A stretch of 64,000 bases of DNA, taken from NCBI GenBank assembly GCA_902783375.1, contig CACZQN010000026.1, positions 40,968 through 104,967 of the forward strand, read 5' to 3'. The translations under genes and the position numbers were made by a program. The notes under the pieces were generated by a model. That model was not told the origin of the DNA. It did not search any database and saw only the letters and a program-made list of their open reading frames with translations. Source of the DNA: an uncultured Lachnospiraceae bacterium. GTDB taxonomy: Bacteria; Bacillota; Clostridia; Lachnospirales; Lachnospiraceae. Each line of letters starts with the position of its first letter. The stretch's first letter is position 1. Shown here in pieces: positions 43,080 to 51,699 of the stretch.

Positions 43080-43880
43080 ATGGCTGTACTGGAAATGGAA
43101 TTCGAATCGAAGGCACTGAAACGTGCGGTTTCTTTTCGCGCAATCATCCCGTATGAGCGTTTTAAGCCGCCATATCCGACGCTGTATCTGCTGCACGGCC
43201 TGGGCGGAAGCAGTTCCCGCTGGCTGCACTACACCAATCTCCGGATTCTCGCGGAAAGCAAGGGAATCGCGGTGATTCTGCCGTCCGGGGAGAATGCGTT
43301 CTATCTTGACGTCCTGGTGAAGGACGGCTGCCTCGGTGATTTCGGGGCCTATGTCGGTGACGAACTGGTTCGGGTAACCAGAGAGATGTTCCCGCTCTCG
43401 ACAAAGCGGGAGGACACCTTTATCTCCGGTATGTCCATGGGTGGCTATGGTGCCCTGCGAAATGGCCTGAAGTATCGTGATACTTTTGGGAAGATCGCGG
43501 TCTTTGCAGGCGCGGTTCATTTCTATGAGTATTCGAGGGAATGGGTTGCCGATGAAGGAAACGTCATGGGCGAACTGATGAACTTCGGAAACCTGGATGA
43601 GACAGAGAAGACAGACCGGAACCCGCGCGTCCTGATCGAAGAGATCCGGAAAGAGAATGAGGCTGACGGCGGGAATCATTTCCCGAAGATCTATATCACC
43701 TGCGGAGTGGAAGATCATCTGCTCGATGCGAACCGGCAGCTGGCAGAAGGCCTGAAGGAAGCCGGCGCAGATGTGACGTATGTTCCGGTTCCGGGACGGC
43801 ACGATTTCTTCTTCTGCAACGAGAACCTGCCGGCGGTTTTTGACTGGCTGGATGCGAAGAGTGAGCCAAAGGCATTCTGA
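43080..43880 (+). CDS. Putative esterase (esterase D/S-formylglutathione hydrolase-like)
   Basis: The 266-residue protein has LYLLHGLGGSSSRW, GMSMGGYGAL with the nucleophile Ser119, TCGVEDHLLD with the likely Asp, and PGRHDFFFCNE with the His. It is of the esterase PF00756 type (feruloyl, acetyl or S-formylglutathione esterases). No signal peptide. A distant relative is encoded at 63076. GGGAGG lies before ATG 43080. Confidence 0.82.
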   Translation: MAVLEMEFESKALKRAVSFRAIIPYERFKPPYPTLYLLHGLGGSSSRWLHYTNLRILAESKGIAVILPSGENAFYLDVLVKDGCLGDFGAYVGDELVRVTREMFPLSTKREDTFISGMSMGGYGALRNGLKYRDTFGKIAVFAGAVHFYEYSREWVADEGNVMGELMNFGNLDETEKTDRNPRVLIEEIRKENEADGGNHFPKIYITCGVEDHLLDANRQLAEGLKEAGADVTYVPVPGRHDFFFCNENLPAVFDWLDAKSEPKAF

Positions 43881-43926
43881 TGGGAGGTCTCTGATACATA
43901 CAGACAATAGATGTGAAGGAGTTTCG

Positions 43927-45474
43927 ATGTTAAAAATCAGAAAAACGACACCCGCGGATCTTCCGCGGGTGATGGCGATTTATGCCCATGCGCGGTCTTT
44001 CATGGCTGCGCACGACAATCCGCATCAATGGGGCGACCGGAACTGGCCGCCGGAGGAACTGATCCGGGAAGACATCCGGAAGGGATGCAGCTATGTCTGC
44101 GTGCGGAATCCGTCTGAGGTGCATACGGAGGCTGCGAAAGCGGATGTGGAATGCGCGCCGGACGCTGCAGACGGGGAAGTCGTCGGGACGTTTTATTTTC
44201 AGTACGGAGACGACATCGATCCGACCTACCGGGTGATCGAGGATGGAGCCTGGACCTGTGACGGGCCGTATGGTGTGGTCCACCGGATTGCCGCAGATGG
44301 CTCCGAGAAGGGGATCGGCTCCTTCTGTGTGAACTGGGCTTACAGCCAGTGTCATCACCTTCGGATCGATACCCATGGGGACAACTACGTGATGCAGGGG
44401 ATGCTTCGGAAGCAGGGCTTCGTCCACTGCGGGACGATCTTTGTCTACGAAGATCACGATCCACGGCTGGCGTTTGAGAAATGCGAGGGAAAGATGCAGT
44501 ACAAGACGATTGCGGGTATCCGGAAGAGCCTGTCTGCGCTCACCTACGGAACACCGGGCAGTGCATTTGGCGGATACGAAGAAGATGCCTTCCGGAGCTA
44601 CGACCTGGCGTGGGACGCGGGCTTCCGAACCTTTGACACGGCGCACAGCTACGGCGCCGGGGAGGAGATTCTGGGGAAATGGCTGGCTTCCCGCGGTCAC
44701 AGGAATGATGCGGTGATCCTCGACAAGGGCTGCAATCCGGGGCAGAAGGGAAGCAATGACATCTTCAGCGCGGAGACGATCCGCACGCAGCTGGAGGAAT
44801 CGCTTCGGAAACTGCAGACCGATCACGTGGAGCTCTATATCCTTCACCGGGATGATCCGTCGGTGCCAGTCGATGCGATCGTCGAGGAGCTGAACCGCCT
44901 GCAGAAGGAAGGAAGGATTCTTGCCTTCGGCGGCTCCAACTGGCGTTTTGACCGTGTTCTTGCTGCAAATGCGTATGCCGAGGTGCATGGCCTTGTCGGC
45001 TTCGCTGCGGTCAGTCCCGCGTATTCGCTGCTTGACTACGAGCATGATCCGTGGGGCGGCAGCGTATCCCTCGCAGGGGATGCGCAGAAGGATTACCGTG
45101 CATGGCTCCAGCAGACGCAGCTGCCGGTCTTCAATTATTCCTCGCTTGGAAGAGGCTATCTTTCCGGGAAGTTCCGGACGGACGGCGGAAAGCCGATTGA
45201 AGAATGTCTGCATCCGGCGCCGATCATGGAGTATGACGGACCGGTGAACCGCGCGAGACTTGCCCGTGCGGAACAGTTGGCACAGGAGAAGGACTGTACA
45301 GTCTCCCAGATCGGTCTGGCGTGGCTGTTCGCACAGCCGCTGAATCTGTTCCCGCTCGTATCGCCGTCTTCGGAGGCGCACATCCGCGACAACGTGGAAG
45401 CGTTGAACATCCACCTGACGGAAGAAGAGCGGAGCTGGCTGCTGAATGGCGGAAGTGATGAAGTGCGGAAGTGA
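43927..45474 (+). CDS. GNAT acetyltransferase fused to aldo/keto reductase
   Basis: The 515-residue protein joins two enzymes. Residues 1-~175 form a GNAT fold ([59 protein letters not shown]). Residues ~195-515 are an aldo/keto reductase barrel: [20 protein letters not shown] with the Asp/Tyr pair, LDKGCNP with Lys, YILHRDDP with His, and [13 protein letters not shown]. The fusion is one frame with no internal start that is better. AAGGAG precedes ATG 43927. The AKR part resembles the group next to sugar enzymes. Substrates unknown. Confidence 0.82.
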   Translation: MLKIRKTTPADLPRVMAIYAHARSFMAAHDNPHQWGDRNWPPEELIREDIRKGCSYVCVRNPSEVHTEAAKADVECAPDAADGEVVGTFYFQYGDDIDPTYRVIEDGAWTCDGPYGVVHRIAADGSEKGIGSFCVNWAYSQCHHLRIDTHGDNYVMQGMLRKQGFVHCGTIFVYEDHDPRLAFEKCEGKMQYKTIAGIRKSLSALTYGTPGSAFGGYEEDAFRSYDLAWDAGFRTFDTAHSYGAGEEILGKWLASRGHRNDAVILDKGCNPGQKGSNDIFSAETIRTQLEESLRKLQTDHVELYILHRDDPSVPVDAIVEELNRLQKEGRILAFGGSNWRFDRVLAANAYAEVHGLVGFAAVSPAYSLLDYEHDPWGGSVSLAGDAQKDYRAWLQQTQLPVFNYSSLGRGYLSGKFRTDGGKPIEECLHPAPIMEYDGPVNRARLARAEQLAQEKDCTVSQIGLAWLFAQPLNLFPLVSPSSEAHIRDNVEALNIHLTEEERSWLLNGGSDEVRK

Positions 45475-45539
45475 TCGGAGAATTTCCAGCAGAGTTTTTG
45501 TATTTCAGGAAACAAGCAGAAAGAAGGAACAAAGCAGAA

Positions 45540-47416
45540 ATGAAAGCTTACGAACAGAAGAATGTTTCTGACATCAATCTCGAGGATTATCTCGGGGAAT
45601 ATGAGGAAAAACAGGCCACGGTTCAGAATCTGATCTATGACCGGAACCGGAGGAAGGAGTCTCTTGACGGACTCTGGCACTATGCGGTGGATCAGTACGA
45701 TACCTGCATCCGCCAGCACTGGTTTGAGGAGAGAAAGTTTGATGCGAATGGAAATACACTGCCGCTGGATTATTCGTTTGATGAGTGGCCGGTGATGCAG
45801 CTGCCATGTTCCTGGAATACGGTGGCGGAGCGCTTTTTCCTGTATGAAGGCAGCATGATCTTCACCAGGACCTTCCGCCTCCGGAAGAATCCGGGGGAGC
45901 GCGTCTTCCTGAAGATCGGGGCAGCGAACTATATTTGCCGCGTCTTCGTCAACAAGCAGTACCTTGGCATGCACCGCGGCGGCTCGACACCGGCTTATTT
46001 TGAGCTGACGGATGTCCTGAAGGATGAGGATGGCACGACTGCGCTGGCGCCGGAAAACCGGATCCTGATCCAGGTGGATGCGACGAGAAGGCCGGAGCAG
46101 GTGCCGACCGAGAACACGGACTGGTTCAATTACGGCGGCCTGTACCGGGAGATCGAGATCATCCGCGTGCCCGAGACTTTTATCAAGCGGTTCCAGGTTG
46201 AACTGGTACCGGACGGGAGTTACCGGAAGGTAAGGGTGCAGACAGAACTGGCCGGTGTTCAGGAAGGGATCCGGTATACTGCATGCATCTCGATCAGCGA
46301 GTTGAATATCTCAGAGACCTTTGATATCGGACAGGATGGTCACGGCGAGATTGTTGTTGACGCGGAGCCGGAACTCTGGAGCCCGGAGAATCCGAAACTT
46401 TATGAAGTGAATCTGAAAGTGATGGCAGCGGGAGCCGCGGATGGTTTCCAGGATGCTGCCACGAAGGAAGTTACGGATGGTGTCCGGGACGTAGTCACGG
46501 ATATGGTCGGTTTTCGCGAGATCCGGGTTGAAGGACGCGATATCCTGCTGAACGGGAAGAAGATTTTCCTGAAAGGAATCAGCTGCCATGAAGAGAGTGT
46601 CCCGCACGGGAGGCATTGACGGACGAGGAGCGCCTTGAGAATATCCGGATTGCGAAGGAGATGGGCTGCAATTTCATGCGGCTTGCGCATTATCCGCATC
46701 ATGAGCGGATGGCGGAACTCGCAGACCGGGAGGGCCTGCTGCTCTGGGAGGAGATCCCAGTCTACTGGGCGATCCGTTTCAGACGGGAGGCAACCTACCA
46801 GGATGCGGAGAATCAGCTGGCGGAGCTGATCGCCAGAGACTATAACCGCGCTAGTGTTATCATCTGGTCTATCGGCAATGAGAATGCAGACTCGGATGAA
46901 CGGTTTGCGTTCATGTCACGGCTTGCTGCCTATGCGCACCAGGCAGACCCGACTCGTCTTGTCTCTGCGGCCTGCCTTGTCAGCCAGCAGGAGATGGCCA
47001 TCGCGGACCGCCTGCAGACCCAGATCGATGTGATCGGCCTGAACGAATACATGGGCTGGTATACGCCAGACTTTACTATGCTCGGAAAGCTTTTTGAGAA
47101 CAGCAATCCATCAAAACCCGTCATTATCACGGAATTCGGGGCAGATGCGATGCCGCATCATCGCGGCACCCGCGACGACAAGGGAACAGAGGACTGCCAG
47201 GTGGATGTCTACGAGAAGCAGACAGAGACAATCCGCACAATCCCATATGTAAAGGGCATGACCCCGTGGATCCTCTACGATTTCCGCTGCCCACGCCGCA
47301 CCAGCATGATCCAGGACTACTACAACCGGAAGGGACTGCTCTCACCGGACAAGACCTATAGAAAGCCAGCATTTTATGTACTGCAGAAATTCTACCAGGA
47401 ACTCCCGGAGGAGTGA
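45540..47416 (+). pseudogene. GH2 glycosidase (beta-glucuronidase/galactosidase type) with a frameshift
   Basis: The first frame (45540-46619) holds the N-terminal jelly roll and Ig-like domain of GH2 ([36 protein letters not shown]) and breaks at [15 protein letters not shown]. The second frame resumes at 46613 with [20 protein letters not shown] and runs to 47416, with the acid/base Glu in IIWSIGNEN and the nucleophile in ITEFGADA. A single base is missing near 46611-46613, inside GGGAGGC. Restored, the protein would have about 625 residues. No signal peptide. Either a recent mutation or a sequence error. Confidence 0.85.
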
Positions 47417-47471
47417 GGTTTGACGAGTTTCATCTTGGTGAGAGAAGCAGGCGGAAAAAGATGAAACAAGA

Positions 47472-47513
47472 AAGGATCTGTCGGCGCCTGGCGCCGTACA
47501 GATCCTTTTTCTT
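47472..47513 (+). terminator. Terminator after the GH2 gene
   Basis: AAGGATCTGT pairs with ACAGATCCTT around an inner CGGCG/CGCCG hairpin, then TTTCTTGTC. It lies between convergent transcripts. Confidence 0.85.
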
Positions 47514-47563
47514 GTCTCAGAGATGAGATCATATAAGTGATTATAGAGTGATGACATAAGTGA

Positions 47564-48904
47564 TCATCTGTTGCCGCTGACGCGAATCTTGTTTTTATGC
47601 AAACTCTCCTTGAAGAAGTCCTTAACCGAGCAGCCGGCACGGCCGGAGGATGCGCAGGCGCAGGCGCATGCGCAGGAAGAAGCGCAGGCACAGGCGCAGG
47701 AGGAGTGATGCGAGGAACTCGACGAGCGCGAGGAGGAGTGGGAGGACGAGCGGCTGACATGACTGGACGACCGGTGGGAACCGGCGCCGGAAACAAAAGC
47801 ACCGGACCGATGAGCTGGTCTGCTCACATGAACCGGAACGACGTTGACATGGATGTAGGTGTTCGGCGAACTGCCGTAGCGGTAGGTGCCGTTCTTCACG
47901 TACTTCTCCGGATGTTCAATCTGGTTCTCTTCAACCACTTCCTTGCTCTTGACCATGCTTCTGCCACAGTAGGAGCAGGTCTCTTTTCTTTCTTCGTGCG
48001 CAGCACCGCAGCTCGGGCAGTTGTCGTAGTACTCTATCTTGGTGCGGGTGATCTTCTTCTCAATGGTATCGGTCTGGCCGCTTCCGAAACCGGCTCCGCC
48101 GGAGATCCACTGGAAGAAGCGGACAACCAGAATGATTGGAAAGGCAATCGCACCGAAAACAACAGCAAGACCCAGGAGCCCGAGAATGACATCCTCTGCA
48201 CTCAGGGAAGAATCTTCGGAATATCGGGTATCGAAATCCGGATCCTCGATCAGCTGGAGGCTGTCCGTAAAGCCGAAGGCGTCGTTCGGGTAGGTGACAC
48301 TGATGGAGAACGTGTCACCGGCCGGGACCGAACCGCCGAAGACCAGATAGCCGCCGTCCATCAGGCAGTCCGGCTGCCAGGAGATGGCCTGGTCGCTGTT
48401 CCAGTGGATGGTGAGGTTGTCGATGTCCATCCCGTCAAACCAGGCCGGAGTGAACGTGTAAACTGTCTCGCCGGAAGTGTATTTGTCGATCTGGTACATC
48501 CGGTTCTGTACCATGGAGAAGGAGAGACTCACCACTTCATCCTCATAGTAGGAACGGTCCAGATAGATCTGCAGGGTGGATCCGTTGTCATTGATGTAGT
48601 CGATGGTATCCGTGAGTGGTGTGATATCGGTATGGTCACTGTTCGGTACGCCGAGGTCGATCCACTCGAGAGCGCCGATCGAATCATCGAGAACCTTCCA
48701 GTCAATGGAATAGGTCATCTGCAGAGAGGCATCCTGGTTGACATCGACCGTGATGTCGAAGTTCAGGATCTCATCGGTCGGGGCAGCCTGAACCGGTATG
48801 GCCGCTGAAAAGAGCAGGCCGGTAACCATCAGCAGGATCGCTGCAACAGAGACCAGCCACCGCAGCTTCCTGTTTCTTTGCACAATAAAAAGATTCGTCT
48901 TCAT
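47564..48904 (-). CDS. Secreted/membrane protein with zinc ribbon and Cys-Ala array
   Basis: The 446-residue protein has a signal peptide (~1-40), an extracellular beta-rich domain loosely like DUF2207, a membrane helix (VILGLLGLAVVFGAIAFPIILVV, core ~240-262), and a zinc ribbon (CPSCGAAHEERKETCSYCG). A Ser/His-rich tail follows and then alternating Cys-Ala: CACACA-SS-CACACACA-SS-GRAGC, residues 403-425, eight Cys in 23 residues. The start shares one base with the stop of the radical SAM gene upstream, so the two are coupled. The tail is probably the target of that enzyme or binds metal; neither is proven. Confidence 0.8.
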   Translation of the reverse strand: MKTNLFIVQRNRKLRWLVSVAAILLMVTGLLFSAAIPVQAAPTDEILNFDITVDVNQDASLQMTYSIDWKVLDDSIGALEWIDLGVPNSDHTDITPLTDTIDYINDNGSTLQIYLDRSYYEDEVVSLSFSMVQNRMYQIDKYTSGETVYTFTPAWFDGMDIDNLTIHWNSDQAISWQPDCLMDGGYLVFGGSVPAGDTFSISVTYPNDAFGFTDSLQLIEDPDFDTRYSEDSSLSAEDVILGLLGLAVVFGAIAFPIILVVRFFQWISGGAGFGSGQTDTIEKKITRTKIEYYDNCPSCGAAHEERKETCSYCGRSMVKSKEVVEENQIEHPEKYVKNGTYRYGSSPNTYIHVNVVPVHVSRPAHRSGAFVSGAGSHRSSSHVSRSSSHSSSRSSSSSHHSSCACACASSCACACACASSGRAGCSVKDFFKESLHKNKIRVSGNR

Positions 48905-50301
48905 CAGCAGTACCTCCTGAGCGGGCAGCCGCCGGTCATGGCAGCAGAATATTCCCGGCTGTTCACAGCAGCCTCATTGTTCCAGATCTTCTCCCAGTCA
49001 TCCGTCAGCATGTTGCCAAGCGGGGTATCCGAGAGCCAGCTCTGGCACGGGACGACATTCCCGCCCGGTGTGATGGCCATGTTCGAGAGACAGGCACCGC
49101 AGGACGGGGAGGGGATGTTCAGTTCTTCAAATACAGAAGGCGGAAGCCAGCCCGGAGATGTGAAGTTGATCTCCATGCCGTTCTCGTGGCAGTAGGCAAC
49201 AGCCTCGCGGAGGATCTGCTCCAGTTCCTCGGAGGTCAGCTGCAGCTGCTCGGATTCCTCACCGGCAGCGTTGCCGGTTGTGATGAGACCGGAACAGGTG
49301 ACATAGAGGATTCCTTTCTCATGGAGATACTGCAGGGTCTTCACATAATCTCGGTTCAGGGTGCAGAGCGGGGTATTGATGCTGACCGAGAGTCCTGCGG
49401 CGATCGCATTCTCGATGGCGGCAGCGGTGTTCCGGAACTGGTCGGCACCGACAAGGCGGTTGTGGATGGCTTCGTCAGACGAATAAAACGTGATCTGGAC
49501 GCTGTCGAGTTCGACTTCCCGAAGCTTTCTGCAGTATTCCGGTGTCAGCCGGATGCCGTTTGTATTCAGGCGGGAAATGAACCAGCGGGCGTGGTCGATG
49601 AGTTCGAAGAGATCATCCCGCATGGTCGGTTCGCCGCCGGTGAAGGTCACCTGCGGGATGCCGACGGCTCTGCATTTGTCAAGAATCTTTTTCCAGTCGG
49701 CGGTCGAAAGCTCTGCCTCATCGGCATGCTCCTGGCCGGCCGCATAGCAGTGCACACACTTCTGGTTGCAGTGCCATTTTCCATCCTTTGTCATCGCACT
49801 GACCATCAGGTCCATGCGGTGCGGTGCACTCATATATTTCGCATAATCACCGATACTCATATAGTTGACATCGGTTGTCACTTCCTCGCGATAAGCGATC
49901 TGGCGGATGGTGTCATAGATCGTCTGGATATCCGCTTCAATTCTCTTCTTCGAGAAAACAGGAATGACTTTTTTGACATTCTCAGCCGTGGTATCCAGAA
50001 TCTGCTGAATCTCTGCCTCGCCGATTTCCTTTCCATCGTAGTGATTTGTCTCGCGGATCATTTCTGCCAGGATGATTGCCCAGGCAAAATTCACTGGCAC
50101 GATATCTGCGCCGTTGATGATGGCGATGCTGGGGTTCAGCGTATCCGCCTCTTTTTTGGGCGGGATCAAGTGAATCCGGATCGCACCTGGCCCGTCCGGG
50201 TTCAGCGTCGTATGGAGCACCTCGTCAAAGGTAGAATCCATATAGGCGTTGATGTTTTTGATGGTTTTTGTATGTCTGAAGAGTTTTGGTATGGTGGCCA
50301 T
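48904..50301 (-). CDS. Radical SAM/SPASM protein, probable peptide-modifying enzyme
   Basis: The 465-residue protein has the radical SAM cluster motif CNQKCVHC (Cys178, 182, 185), FTGGEPTMRDDL for SAM, and a C-terminal SPASM-like region with Cys401, 404, 419, 459 and 465 (the last residue) around ITPGGNVVPC. SPASM enzymes carry extra Fe-S clusters and often modify peptides by forming thioether or C-C links. The first 170 residues lie before the barrel and could be a recognition domain. ATG 50301 follows GAAGGAGGA. The coupled gene carries a Cys-Ala array, its likely substrate. It does not look like a sulfatase maturase. Confidence 0.85.
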   Translation of the reverse strand: MATIPKLFRHTKTIKNINAYMDSTFDEVLHTTLNPDGPGAIRIHLIPPKKEADTLNPSIAIINGADIVPVNFAWAIILAEMIRETNHYDGKEIGEAEIQQILDTTAENVKKVIPVFSKKRIEADIQTIYDTIRQIAYREEVTTDVNYMSIGDYAKYMSAPHRMDLMVSAMTKDGKWHCNQKCVHCYAAGQEHADEAELSTADWKKILDKCRAVGIPQVTFTGGEPTMRDDLFELIDHARWFISRLNTNGIRLTPEYCRKLREVELDSVQITFYSSDEAIHNRLVGADQFRNTAAAIENAIAAGLSVSINTPLCTLNRDYVKTLQYLHEKGILYVTCSGLITTGNAAGEESEQLQLTSEELEQILREAVAYCHENGMEINFTSPGWLPPSVFEELNIPSPSCGACLSNMAITPGGNVVPCQSWLSDTPLGNMLTDDWEKIWNNEAAVNSREYSAAMTGGCPLRRYC

Positions 50302-50338
50302 CACTGTCCTCCTTCCGGTATTTGATATTTCTTCTTCC

Positions 50339-50367
50339 ATCATAGCCTTTTTTCGCGGTTCTGTCCA
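50339..50367 (-). promoter_or_regulatory. Promoter of the radical SAM/Cys-Ala operon
   Basis: On the minus strand TGGACA and TATGAT are 17 bases apart, 38 bases before the ATG. Confidence 0.6.
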
Positions 50368-50443
50368 TAGATTCCAGAAGAGATATGCATGCAACAAAAA
50401 TCCGTTGTTTACTTACAAAAATCGGGTGTTTGTCCGGGAACCG

Positions 50444-50472
50444 TTGTCGCATTTCTGCTAGTACGGTACAAT
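50444..50472 (+). promoter_or_regulatory. Promoter of the secreted-protein/STAND pair
   Basis: TTGTCG and TACAAT are 17 bases apart, 48 bases before the start codon, and divergent from the radical SAM promoter. Confidence 0.6.
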
Positions 50473-50519
50473 ATAGGAACAGAAAAAAGATTTGCCATTT
50501 ATATGGAAAGGAGTATATG

Positions 50520-51674
50520 ATGAAAAAGAGAATAATGATTCTGTTCCTGGTTCTGGGGATGGTCCTGACGGCACTGCCGGTCACAGGAGCAAAAGAAGTA
50601 CAGGCAGCCGGCGGCGCATTCATCCGGGTGGAGTTTGATCTGTCTTCAGAAGGTGGTGTTTGGAAAGATGGCAATGTATCTGCCCGCCACAAGGTCGGTA
50701 ACTACTATTACTGGGCTGTCCTTCACGAGCCGGAAGGACGTCAGAATTATAATATCATCGAGTACCGCGCGGCAAAGACGGAAAAGGGTGCCGGGGTCAA
50801 GATGTTTGAGACAGCCGCCGGAGTGAACCAGAATGGCTATATGTACATCAACGGCAGCTATATCATTACCACTTCCAAGGATCTGGAGAACGGCGGCTGT
50901 GTGGTCTACCGCAGCAATCTGGTCGGAAAGAAGCGGATCTATGTTCAGAAGTTCGGTCCCGGCGCGAGTTCCGCAGAAGGAAAGGGCTATGATGCAAGCT
51001 CTGAAATCGATATCCTGACAGTCTACGGCGGGAAAATCTATGCAAGCCTCAGCAAGAGTGGAATGGGAATTGATGTTCTGTCCTTTGCCTATACCAACCG
51101 GAAGGCTCCTGTAAAGGTTGCTGAGAATGTTCAGCCGAATGGCACTGCAAAGCAGGGCAGAACCTTCCTGTATGCGGACACTTACTGGAATATTTACGCC
51201 TATGACTGCTATAAGAAGGCTGCAGAGAACCTGGGCAGCGGCAAGACGATATCCTACCTTGGACGGATCGGGTCAAAGGACTATTATAATTACAGGGGGA
51301 ATGGAGAAGTCAAGGTCCTGGCAGTCGGAACGACCTGGGGAAGCGGCAAGGCTGTACTGAAGGACGTAACCGGTGTGATGACCGGGGAAAAGATTTTCGG
51401 AACAAACGGAAATAAGGTTCTGCTCTATGATCCTGCGACAGGAAAAACTGTAACATATAAGATTGGGAACGAGGTGCTTTGGTATACGTACATTTTTGAC
51501 GATATGATCTTCGGAACATCTCGTGAAGAAGGAAAATACGAGGATCATTATTTTACTTATGATATCGCATCCAAAAAGACAACTGCCATCGATCAGAAGG
51601 AATATGATGCTCTGATGGATCAGTATAGTGAGGCTTATTACGCGAAGAAGATGGAGACGGTTATCCACAACTGA
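50520..51674 (+). CDS. Secreted protein of unknown function
   Basis: The 384-residue protein starts MKKRIMILFLVLGMVLTAL and has a signal peptide with a likely cut after VQA (~30). The rest is beta-rich with many Tyr and repeated short strands (YYYWAVLHEPEGRQNYNIIEY, core; NGYMYINGSYIITTSK; GKIYASLSKSG), which suggests a beta-propeller. No enzyme motif. The second ATG of an ATGATG pair is used because AAAGGAG lies six bases before it. It precedes the STAND ATPase by 25 bases. Confidence 0.7.
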   Translation: MKKRIMILFLVLGMVLTALPVTGAKEVQAAGGAFIRVEFDLSSEGGVWKDGNVSARHKVGNYYYWAVLHEPEGRQNYNIIEYRAAKTEKGAGVKMFETAAGVNQNGYMYINGSYIITTSKDLENGGCVVYRSNLVGKKRIYVQKFGPGASSAEGKGYDASSEIDILTVYGGKIYASLSKSGMGIDVLSFAYTNRKAPVKVAENVQPNGTAKQGRTFLYADTYWNIYAYDCYKKAAENLGSGKTISYLGRIGSKDYYNYRGNGEVKVLAVGTTWGSGKAVLKDVTGVMTGEKIFGTNGNKVLLYDPATGKTVTYKIGNEVLWYTYIFDDMIFGTSREEGKYEDHYFTYDIASKKTTAIDQKEYDALMDQYSEAYYAKKMETVIHN

Positions 51675-51699
51675 TCTTTACCACTGATAGAAAAGAGAC

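Noticed and set aside
43930..45414. A 494-codon minus-strand frame opposite the GNAT-AKR gene
   Set aside because: It shows no domain and exists only because stop codons are rare on the complement of these codons.
46605..46620. Programmed frameshift in the GH2 gene
   Set aside because: No slippery heptamer or stimulatory structure is seen; a plain one-base loss is simpler.
47597..48808. A 403-codon plus-strand frame antisense to the Cys-Ala protein
   Set aside because: Its Ala/Gly-rich start is the mirror of the Cys-Ala codons, and it has no ribosome site or domain.
48904..50301. Anaerobic sulfatase maturase for the sulfatase at 3329
   Set aside because: The cysteine spacing and N-terminal region differ from what I expect of maturases, and the gene is coupled to the Cys-Ala protein 45 kb from the sulfatase.
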